Source of the DNA: Sedimentisphaerales bacterium
GTDB lineage: Bacteria > Planctomycetota > Phycisphaerae > Sedimentisphaerales > Anaerobacaceae
DNA: 14,384 nt
Direction of reading: 5' to 3'
NCBI GenBank assembly: GCA_016933985.1
Contig: JAFGTU010000542.1
Coordinates: 1-14,384 of the forward strand
Shown: one piece after another, positions 6,368 to 12,254 of the stretch
Layout of the letters: the number at the start of each line of letters is the position of its first letter
Position numbering within the stretch: the first letter of the stretch is position 1
Made by a program: the position numbers and the translations under genes
The notes under the pieces: generated by a model
The model's input: only the letters and a program-made list of their open reading frames with translations
What the model was told of the DNA's origin: nothing
The model's database searches: none

Positions 6368-7447
6368 ATGTCAAGGAGCTTGAAAAAGTTGTTCGGTGCA
6401 GTGTTCGGCTGGTTAGGTAGTTGGCTCGGCCAAGACATTGGCATTGACCTCGGCACTTCTTCCACTTTGATATGTGTACGCGGTAACCGCATTATCCTAA
6501 ATGAGCCCACTGTAGTTGCTGTCGACAAAAGGACCAATGCTGTTTTGAGCAACGGTGAAGCGATTGGCTCAGTTGCCAACGAAATGCGCGGCAAAACGCC
6601 GCAGTCAATCAAAACCGTAAGACCTCTCAAAGGCGGCGTGATAGGTGACTTCGACAGAACACAACAGATGCTCGGTCATTTCATCAAGAAGGTGCACAGT
6701 CGAGCGATGGCGGGCTGGGCCAAGCCGAGAGTTGTAATTGCCGTACCGAGCGGAATTACTTCGGTTGAGCGCCGGGCGGTTGTTGAAAGCGCCGAATATG
6801 CCGGAGCCCGCAAGGTCTATCTGATTGACGAGCCGATGGCGGCAGGAATCGGATCCGGCCTGCCTATCGCAGAACCCACAGCCTCAATGATTGTAGATAT
6901 TGGAGCCGGGACCACTGAGGTGGCCATACTAAGTCTGGCCGATATTACCGTATGTAAGTCAATCCGCATCGGCGGCGACAATATCGACGAAGCAATAATC
7001 GCACATCTGAGAAAGACCTATAACTTGCTTGTCGGAGAGGCAAGCGCAGAAAAGGTAAAGAAGGAAATTGGCTCTGCCGCACCGCTCGAAGATGAGTTAA
7101 CGATGGAAATCGCCGGAAGGGACACGATTTCGGGCCTCCCGAGGAAGATTATAATAACCAGCGAGGAAATCCGCGATGCCCTGCACGAACCAATCAGTGC
7201 GATCATAAACGCCATTATAGCGACGTTGGAAAGCTCCAAACCTGAACTCGCTGCTGATTTGGTCGACAATGGCATACATCTCTGTGGCGGCGGCTCTCTT
7301 CTAAGAGAATTGGATACGGTGATTGCAACTGCAACCGGCTTGGAAGTCACGAGAGTAGAGGACCCGTTATATTCCGTAGCGTATGGCACAAGCATGTATA
7401 TGGAGAATCTTGATCTCTGGAAGGATACAATGGATCGAAGCTATTAG
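6368..7447 (+). CDS. mreB: Rod-shape-determining actin homologue MreB
   Basis: A 359-residue bacterial actin that forms membrane-bound filaments guiding lateral cell-wall synthesis. Actin-fold ATPase motifs are present in order: phosphate 1 GIDLGTSST (25-33), RPLKGGVIGDFD (85-96), IDEPMAAGIGSGLP (153-166), phosphate 2 DIGAGTTEVA (177-186), IGGDNIDEAI (201-210), GEASAEKVKKEIGSA (223-237) and the adenosine loop CGGGSLLREL (306-315), then DPLYSVAYGT (332-341). The N-terminal 20 residues (MSRSLKKLFGAVFGWLGSWL) form an amphipathic, probably membrane-binding helix. Length is close to the usual 340-350. Replacements such as SST for the common ANT and IGSG for IGAG mark it as divergent. GGAAGGGA precedes the ATG. 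It heads a four-gene same-strand cluster. MreB is retained in only part of the Planctomycetota. Confidence 0.95.
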   Translation: MSRSLKKLFGAVFGWLGSWLGQDIGIDLGTSSTLICVRGNRIILNEPTVVAVDKRTNAVLSNGEAIGSVANEMRGKTPQSIKTVRPLKGGVIGDFDRTQQMLGHFIKKVHSRAMAGWAKPRVVIAVPSGITSVERRAVVESAEYAGARKVYLIDEPMAAGIGSGLPIAEPTASMIVDIGAGTTEVAILSLADITVCKSIRIGGDNIDEAIIAHLRKTYNLLVGEASAEKVKKEIGSAAPLEDELTMEIAGRDTISGLPRKIIITSEEIRDALHEPISAIINAIIATLESSKPELAADLVDNGIHLCGGGSLLRELDTVIATATGLEVTRVEDPLYSVAYGTSMYMENLDLWKDTMDRSY

Positions 7448-7469
7448 TAGTGGCAAGAATATGACGACC

Positions 7470-7482
7470 GCCCGAGTCGGGC
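7470..7482 (+). other. Small hairpin between mreB and mreC
   Basis: GCCCG (7470-7474) pairs with CGGGC (7478-7482) across a 3-nt loop in the 66-bp gap between mreB and mreC. A five-pair GC stem without a T-tract could moderate relative expression of the two genes but is too short to claim as a terminator. Confidence 0.25.
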
Positions 7483-7513
7483 TGTGGAGTAGCTTGGAAT
7501 ATGAGGAGGAAAG

Positions 7514-8350
7514 ATGCGGACCGAACGAAGCAGTGCCTGTAAACCGTTGTTATATTCTTTCTTGCTGTTAGCCGGACTTATGTTACTCTTTGCCCCACAA
7601 AGCTTCTCGGACAAGTGTCGGATGTCCTTTGCCTCCGCGTTCCAGCGGCCTTTGGCTGTCGGAACAGATCTCTCTGTTTTGCTGCGTGGACACGAACAAT
7701 CCGCAAGCGTTGTTAGCGATAGTCAATACCGTAGGCTCCGGAATTTCCAAGCCAACACTGCACTGTGGCTACGGGAGGAACGCCAAAAGGTCGAGGGGTT
7801 GACGAAGTTGCCCGGCAGAACCGTTTGGGGAGGCACGAGCTTTGTCGTAGCTGATATAATTACAAGTACAATGAACAAAACATGCGGTGAGCTTCTCATA
7901 AACCGCGGCAAGGAAGATAGCTTGGCCGAGGGGCAGTTCGTCCTTGGCGAGTCCAGCATCATCGGCACCGTACATAGTGTAGGTTCTCACGTTGCCAGGG
8001 TCAAGCTCATTACCGATCCCGAATCCAAAATCCCGGTGAGCATAGCCAATCTGGACGTCGGACGCGTAATGAAAGGTATCGGCGGCCATTCGGCCACCGT
8101 CTGTCTGTTGCCGACAAAATATAAAATAGAGACTGGGGATATTGTCTGGGCCAGGAAGAAACCAGGATTCCTCAATAGATCGCTGATAGTCGGAACAGTG
8201 GGACACTGCAAAAGCAGCGACGAAAGTCCTTCCACCTGGGAAATAATCGTGAAGCCGTCATGTAGTATAGAAAGACTAAACAGCGTAACTGCTATCGTCC
8301 AGGGCCCTGAGGGGAATACTGAACATGCAAAACCCGAGTATTCTGAATAG
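7514..8350 (+). CDS. mreC: Cell-shape protein MreC
   Basis: A 278-residue protein with a short cytoplasmic tail, one membrane segment (about residues 11-28, PLLYSFLLLAGLMLLFAP), a helical, probably coiled-coil stretch (about 68-97) and a periplasmic β-rich part. The MreC hallmark is present: LLINRGKEDSLAEGQF (127-142), SSIIGTVHSVGSHVARVKLI (147-166) and TDPESKIPVSI (167-177), followed by TWEIIVKPSC (241-250) and RLNSVTAIV (254-262). MreC bridges cytoplasmic MreB to periplasmic wall synthases such as PBP2. The start has AGGAGG 4 nt before the ATG, and the gene follows mreB by 66 bp, the normal mreBC order. No MreD follows; the next gene is an L,D-transpeptidase. Confidence 0.88.
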   Translation: MRTERSSACKPLLYSFLLLAGLMLLFAPQSFSDKCRMSFASAFQRPLAVGTDLSVLLRGHEQSASVVSDSQYRRLRNFQANTALWLREERQKVEGLTKLPGRTVWGGTSFVVADIITSTMNKTCGELLINRGKEDSLAEGQFVLGESSIIGTVHSVGSHVARVKLITDPESKIPVSIANLDVGRVMKGIGGHSATVCLLPTKYKIETGDIVWARKKPGFLNRSLIVGTVGHCKSSDESPSTWEIIVKPSCSIERLNSVTAIVQGPEGNTEHAKPEYSE

Positions 8351-8477
8351 AAGCAGGCACTCAAGCGGTCCGAAGGAAATCTTTCCTCCCTCGGCCCAAA
8401 TAAACTCTGTAAATGGGCAATTGAATCTAACAAAGCCCTTGGAATTCAAGGCCATTATGTAATTGAAGGAGACAATC

Positions 8478-9614
8478 ATGGCACGCTATTCTCCCAAATC
8501 ATATCTTAGGCTAAAAGGCAAGAGGCGAAAATGGCTTTATGTCGTTTTTGTGGTCCTGCTCATCGTGGCAGTGAAAATGAAAATCCATATTCGCGGGTTT
8601 AGTCCTGCCGCCATTTTTGGCGAAGATGATTCCGAATTCATCCCGACTCCGGACAATATCGCAACTGAGGACGAAGTAATTGCGCCTCACTTGAAGCTCA
8701 TACCTGAGTCGAACCTCAGGCAGATATCCCAATCGCCTTACAAGCCACTCACCGAACCGGCGGAGCAGCACGCAGCCGACCCGCCTGTGCAAGAAAATGT
8801 TCCAACATTGGATCTGCCCCAAGGCCATAGACCGACTCCCTGGCAGTCGCCCGAATTAGATGCAACTGATGCCAAGGCTGTCTCCAGCCTCAAGGCAAAG
8901 CCTTCCAACATTGTTCAGGCCCGCGATAAGCTAAATGAGATGCTCTCGAATAAGCCAATGAGCACGCAACAATTGGCATTTGTCAAGGAGGCGCTATCAG
9001 ATCTTGCCGACCAGTGGTTATTCAGCAGAAAAGTCTACCCGCAGGATGAAATTTGCAGCAACTATAAGGTCGAGCCTGGCGATCATCTTGTTGCCATTGG
9101 CAAAAAGCATAACGTGCCTTATCAGATAATTATGAGGATCAACAATATCACAGATCCCAAGACTCTGCGGGCAGGTGAGACTATCAAGGTCATCAACGGC
9201 CCGTTTCGTGCCGTGATATCCCGATCGACCTTTACCATGGATTTGTATGTCCAGAGTACTTTTGTCCGAAGTTTTAAGGTTGGCCTGGGCCGGCCGGAAC
9301 ACGAGACGCCTACCGGGAGATGGTGCGTGGAAACAGGCGGCAAGCTAATAGCCCCTCCCTGGAGGGACCCCGACACAGGAAGAATCTATCAGGCGAAGGA
9401 TCCGGATTATCCTTTGGGCTCACGCTGGATTGCGCTGCAGGGGCTCGAGGGTGATGCCAAAGGCAGGAGGGGGTTTGCAATCCATGGAACAAAGAAAACC
9501 GATGAGCTTGGCACGCGAAGTTCGCGAGGATGCATTCGTATGAAGGATGAGGAAGTTGTAATGGTGTATGACTTGTTGATGCCAGAGTTTTCAGAAGTTG
9601 TGGTAGTTGAATAA
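8478..9614 (+). CDS. Membrane-anchored LysM L,D-transpeptidase (YkuD/ErfK type)
   Basis: A 378-residue protein. The ATG at 8478 is chosen because AAGGAG lies 6 nt upstream; an in-frame TTG at 8463 would overlap that site. A basic N-terminus (RLKGKRRK) precedes a single membrane anchor (about 19-33), a long Pro/Glu-rich linker (about 50-135), a helical region (about 145-185), a LysM peptidoglycan-binding domain (about 195-239, NYKVEPGDHLVAIGKKHNVP) and a YkuD catalytic domain (about 242-378). The active site is visible as FAIHGTKKTDELGTRSSRGC (333-352), with His336 and nucleophile Cys352, followed by IRM. Such enzymes make 3-3 peptidoglycan cross-links or attach proteins to the wall. It follows mreC by 127 bp on the same strand. 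Confidence 0.92.
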   Translation: MARYSPKSYLRLKGKRRKWLYVVFVVLLIVAVKMKIHIRGFSPAAIFGEDDSEFIPTPDNIATEDEVIAPHLKLIPESNLRQISQSPYKPLTEPAEQHAADPPVQENVPTLDLPQGHRPTPWQSPELDATDAKAVSSLKAKPSNIVQARDKLNEMLSNKPMSTQQLAFVKEALSDLADQWLFSRKVYPQDEICSNYKVEPGDHLVAIGKKHNVPYQIIMRINNITDPKTLRAGETIKVINGPFRAVISRSTFTMDLYVQSTFVRSFKVGLGRPEHETPTGRWCVETGGKLIAPPWRDPDTGRIYQAKDPDYPLGSRWIALQGLEGDAKGRRGFAIHGTKKTDELGTRSSRGCIRMKDEEVVMVYDLLMPEFSEVVVVE

Positions 9615-9950
9615 CAAATACCCCGGTCACTTCCGCCGACTAACGAGCATCGAAGCGAAGACAATCTTTTGATTGAGTTGTCGCTGCCGCATCGATCCAC
9701 GCGATCGTACAGCGTCCGCATCGGCCGCATTACACGTCCACCCGCTGCCGCATCTACAAAAACTGCATCTTTGAAATGGCGGCCTGTACCTGTGTCCCCA
9801 TTTCGTCAACAGCTCTTACTTCCGAGCGATTCTCATTGTCGATAGTATATCTGCAGGCAATTTTCCTTTTCGCAAGGGCTTATAAGAACAGAACTTTCCT
9901 CGTCAGTCTCCAATAATAGGGCGCTTGTCCGTCCGCTCGTGGTAATTTGC

Positions 9951-9979
9951 TTGAATTCAAACATGCTATCTGGTAAAAT
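9951..9979 (+). promoter_or_regulatory. Sigma-70-type promoter for the 3D-domain gene
   Basis: TTGAAT (9951-9956) and TAAAAT (9974-9979) are spaced by exactly 17 bp, matching consensus at 4 and 5 of 6 positions. The start site would be near 9986, giving a leader of about 105 nt that contains the 10044-10066 hairpin. The 3D gene can therefore be expressed independently of mreBC. Confidence 0.55.
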
Positions 9980-10043
9980 TATACTATGGCTTTCGATTAA
10001 GGGGGTTCAATACAACAATGTTATTGAGCAGTTGATAAAGTCA

Positions 10044-10066
10044 TTCTGTCAATCATACAGACAGAA
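10044..10066 (+). promoter_or_regulatory. Hairpin in the leader of the 3D-domain gene
   Basis: TTCTGTC (10044-10050) and GACAGAA (10060-10066) form a perfect 7-bp stem around a 9-nt loop, 24 bp before the start codon. It could be an operator dyad or a leader-RNA stem controlling access to the ribosome site near 10080. No partner regulator is encoded nearby. Confidence 0.4.
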
Positions 10067-10090
10067 GATTCGTTTGGATGGGGGTGTCCG

Positions 10091-10663
10091 TTGAAGAGAT
10101 CAAAAGTAAATGAGCGATGCTATATCCTGCTGCAGACCGGGGCGGCCAGCACGGCGATAGTCCTCGTGGCGGTTATTTGTCTTCTAACTCCGATCGTCGG
10201 GATAGCCGATATAAATGCCCGCCGGCAGGCATTGGGGCCGAACACAGCGACCGTCGAAACAGGCGCTCTTGCTCTATCCGGCTCGAATAAACATGAACAA
10301 CGCAAGTTAGATGCCGACGCAAATGAGACTACAGCTAAGGTGGAGCAGACGCGAGAGTGGCAGACCGTTCAAATGCGCGTAACTGCTTATTGCCCCTGTG
10401 AGAAATGTTGCGGCAAGTACTCGGATGGAATAACAGCAAGCGGGCACAAAATAAGGCCCGGAGATGTCTTTGTCGCCGCCGACCGAGAATATGCGATGCG
10501 CACCGAGATGATTATCGCCGGATACAACAATTCAGAACCCGTTAAAGTTCTCGACAGGGGCGGGGCTATTAGAGGCGACCGCCTCGACGTCTTCTTTTAC
10601 ACGCACCAGGAGGCTCTGAATTGGGGAGTAAGATACCTCGATGTCAAAGTTCGCATTGATTGA
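10091..10663 (+). CDS. Exported 3D-domain protein, putative peptidoglycan glycan-cleaving enzyme
   Basis: A 190-residue protein starting at TTG 10091 (no in-frame ATG nearby; a G-rich stretch at 10080-10084 lies upstream). Residues 20-39 form a membrane anchor or signal (STAIVLVAVICLLTPIVGIA), followed by a linker to about 90 and a 3D domain at about 94-190. Visible features are MRVTAYCPCEKCCGKYSDG (95-113), ITASG, VAADREY with Asp131, VLDRGGAIRGDRLDVFF (153-169) with Asp155, Asp163 and Asp166, and a C-terminal strand pair. The acidic set gives the domain its name. 3D domains occur in MltA-type lytic transglycosylases and in Firmicutes wall-remodelling proteins (Rpf/YocH-like), where they act on peptidoglycan. 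The neighbouring transpeptidase and MreBC genes support a wall role. The four-Cys cluster may form disulphides or bind metal. Confidence 0.85.
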   Translation: MKRSKVNERCYILLQTGAASTAIVLVAVICLLTPIVGIADINARRQALGPNTATVETGALALSGSNKHEQRKLDADANETTAKVEQTREWQTVQMRVTAYCPCEKCCGKYSDGITASGHKIRPGDVFVAADREYAMRTEMIIAGYNNSEPVKVLDRGGAIRGDRLDVFFYTHQEALNWGVRYLDVKVRID

Positions 10664-10682
10664 ACCGCCGATTAACATCAAA

Positions 10683-10753
10683 CTCCTCCTTCGCACCCCA
10701 GGCAGCCGAGATGGTGATAAAGCAGTCGCTAAAAATGCTATATCAGCTATGAC
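10683..10753 (+). pseudogene. Orphan 3' end of a second ceramidase-family gene (right copy of direct repeat)
   Basis: In one frame this reads SSFAPQAAEMVIKQSLKMLY and then QL and a TGA stop, the same C-terminus as the intact ceramidase-family protein encoded at 4171-5478. Identity to 5409-5479 is 64 of 71 bases, and six of seven changes are silent third-position changes, so the fragment was part of a functional paralogous gene until recently. Upstream of 10681 the homology stops abruptly, 17 bp after the end of the 3D-domain gene. Confidence 0.85.
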
Positions 10754-10779
10754 TTGGCGCTAACCCGGGTTTTTCATTA

Positions 10780-10877
10780 ACCGCAGAGCACGCCGAGAGC
10801 GCTGAGAAAAAGGGAATTGTATGGCCTCATCGGTCTAATATAACAATAATCTTTGCATTCTCTGCGTGCTCTGGGGT
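10780..10877. repeat. Inverted repeat with 18-bp arms in a convergent gap
   Basis: ACCGCAGAGCACGCCGAG (10780-10797) and CTCTGCGTGCTCTGGGGT (10860-10877) are reverse complements at 16 of 18 positions, separated by 62 bp. The 'CGCAGAGCACGC.GAG' type of repeat is, from memory, dispersed in intergenic DNA of many bacteria. Here it lies between the convergent ends of the 3D-protein gene and the DUF1080 gene, so its transcript could fold in either direction and act as a bidirectional terminator. It may be a relic of a small palindromic mobile element. Confidence 0.6.
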
Positions 10878-10896
10878 GATGAATGCCGGTTAGGCG

Positions 10897-12231
10897 TCAG
10901 TTAAGCTCTTTGATATAGATATTGGCGAACTGTATGGGGTCGCCATGATGCTGGAGGGCGATGAGGCCTTTCTTGGGCATTCCGGGCAGTTTTGCTTCCT
11001 TGATAACCGTCTTGCCGTTGAGGACGACGGTCACCGTATCTCCGATCGCCGTAATGACAAACCTATTCCATTGGCCGGGGGAATTGTCGGCTTTGAGAAG
11101 CGGGGTCGCGGCCTTTCGCACTTCGGGCGGCATGTTCTTGTCCGTGCGGTATCCCCAAATCTCGCCCGATCCGCAGGGCCAGTTCCAGATATTGATCTGG
11201 CTATTGGAGGACCCGCGAATATAGATTCCGCTGTCGCCGGCGTCCTTGACTTCAACGGTTTTCGGCTTGCCTTCGGCGTCGACGGCCTCGCTGCCGTCAG
11301 GCAACATCACAGGCGCTTGCTGTGCCTTAGGCTCGCGAGGCTGTCGCCAATCGACAATAAGGGCGAAGTTCCCGAATTCCTCCTCCGTCCAGAGACTCTT
11401 ATCGCCTTCGGCCTCGCTCTTGCCGTCGTAATCGAGGACCCAATCCTGAGACTGCCAATGTCCTTCGTCGCCCGGCTTGACCTTCCATCCGCGCAGGTCA
11501 ACGCCGTTATAAAGTATCCGATACGGTTCAGCATTCTTTGCAACCATCTCGGCAGGCGGATTCGAGCTGGGTAATTGGTGAATGCGGATATTGCGATAAA
11601 GGACTTCGCCGCCTTCGGATTCTAAGCAGATATATCCTTTGCGAGGCTTGGCGTCATAAGCGCGTGTAACGACCTTTCCGTTCACCGCCAGGGCAATCGC
11701 GCCGTCGCGGCAGTCGAGGCGGTAATGGTTCCACTGGCCGGCGGGATTGCACCGTCTCTCGCTGGGCAGAGAGCGCATCCATCCGCTCGGATGGGGCTTA
11801 TCGGGGCGCATAGTTGCGCCGTGAATGGCGAACACGTCGCCATGGCTGGTATAGTTCTCGGTATTTTGCCCGTCTAATATCTGGACTTCAATCGAGCGAG
11901 TGAACGGCTGGCCCGGCGCGGTGATCGGGTCCGAATGAAGGAATAGGCCCGCGTTGCCCATCGGCTTGGTGTGCTGCCATTCCAGCTCGAGGATGTAATT
12001 TTCATACATCTTCTCCGTCCGCATCACACCCGTGGGGATGCCCGTGCAAAAGATCATCCCATCTTTGACCGTCCAGGTCTGCGGCGCACAGTTGACGTTC
12101 ACCCAGCCGTCCAGATTCTTTCCGTTAAAAAGCGGCACGAATTCTTCGTCGGCGCAAAGTCCGCTCTGCGCGGCGATCAACAGCACAACCAGCCCGCCCC
12201 AAATCGCCGGACCGACCTTTGTATTACTCAT
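10897..12231 (-). CDS. Exported protein with two DUF1080 (3-keto-disaccharide hydrolase family) domains
   Basis: A 444-residue protein with a Sec signal (residues 1-27, cleavage near GLCADEE). Two concanavalin-like jelly rolls follow: domain 1 at about 30-217, opening FVPLFNGKNLDGW with NAGLFLHS (93-100) and EVQILDG (115-121); and domain 2 at about 238-444, opening RILYNGVDLRGWK with DSGIYIRGSSNSQINIW and ending FANIYIKELN. Each repeats the family pattern 'LFNGxxLxGW ... Q.WN.y.i...g..i...vNGk.v'. DUF1080 proteins are linked to hydrolysis or lyase-type cleavage of 3-keto glycosides, or act as carbohydrate-binding modules. Two domains in one chain could mean a catalytic plus a binding half. 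AAGGGG lies 8 nt before the ATG. The gene follows the hydrolase-like gene by 23 bp as the second of a minus-strand operon, beside exported oxidoreductases that could supply keto sugars. Confidence 0.9.
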   Translation of the reverse strand: MSNTKVGPAIWGGLVVLLIAAQSGLCADEEFVPLFNGKNLDGWVNVNCAPQTWTVKDGMIFCTGIPTGVMRTEKMYENYILELEWQHTKPMGNAGLFLHSDPITAPGQPFTRSIEVQILDGQNTENYTSHGDVFAIHGATMRPDKPHPSGWMRSLPSERRCNPAGQWNHYRLDCRDGAIALAVNGKVVTRAYDAKPRKGYICLESEGGEVLYRNIRIHQLPSSNPPAEMVAKNAEPYRILYNGVDLRGWKVKPGDEGHWQSQDWVLDYDGKSEAEGDKSLWTEEEFGNFALIVDWRQPREPKAQQAPVMLPDGSEAVDAEGKPKTVEVKDAGDSGIYIRGSSNSQINIWNWPCGSGEIWGYRTDKNMPPEVRKAATPLLKADNSPGQWNRFVITAIGDTVTVVLNGKTVIKEAKLPGMPKKGLIALQHHGDPIQFANIYIKELN

Positions 12232-12254
12232 CGCATTAGCCCCTTCATAAATTC

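Larger units (their letters stand above)
9615..10090. other. Gene-free interval between the L,D-transpeptidase and 3D-protein genes
   Basis: No intact gene was found. Three loose copies of CGCTGCCGCATC / CAGCGTCCGCATC lie around 9680-9755. A minus-strand frame at 9754-9879 is open for 41 codons and reads like protein (RYTIDNENRSEVRAVDEMG) but has no credible start, so it may be a gene remnant. The right part holds the promoter at 9951-9979 and a hairpin at 10044-10066. No terminator is evident after the transpeptidase gene. Confidence 0.55.

Noticed and set aside
9680..9755. Three loose CGCTGCCGCATC-like units considered as a CRISPR or tandem repeat
   Set aside because: Units are only about 12 bp, irregularly spaced (about 30 bp) and imperfect, with no true repeat-spacer structure and no cas genes.
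9627..9809. Minus-strand 60-codon frame after the L,D-transpeptidase gene
   Set aside because: Composition is Arg/Cys-rich and low in structure, there is no ribosome site, and it overlaps the short repeat units; it looks like a chance frame.
9754..9879. Minus-strand open stretch of 41 codons reading RYTIDNENRSEVRAVDEMG
   Set aside because: It looks protein-like, but stop codons bound it on both sides, there is no start with a ribosome site and no family is recognised. It is noted only as a possible remnant.
10945..11574. Long plus-strand frame of 209 codons opposite the DUF1080 gene
   Set aside because: It is antisense to a clearly recognisable two-domain protein; long shadow frames are expected opposite GC-rich coding DNA.
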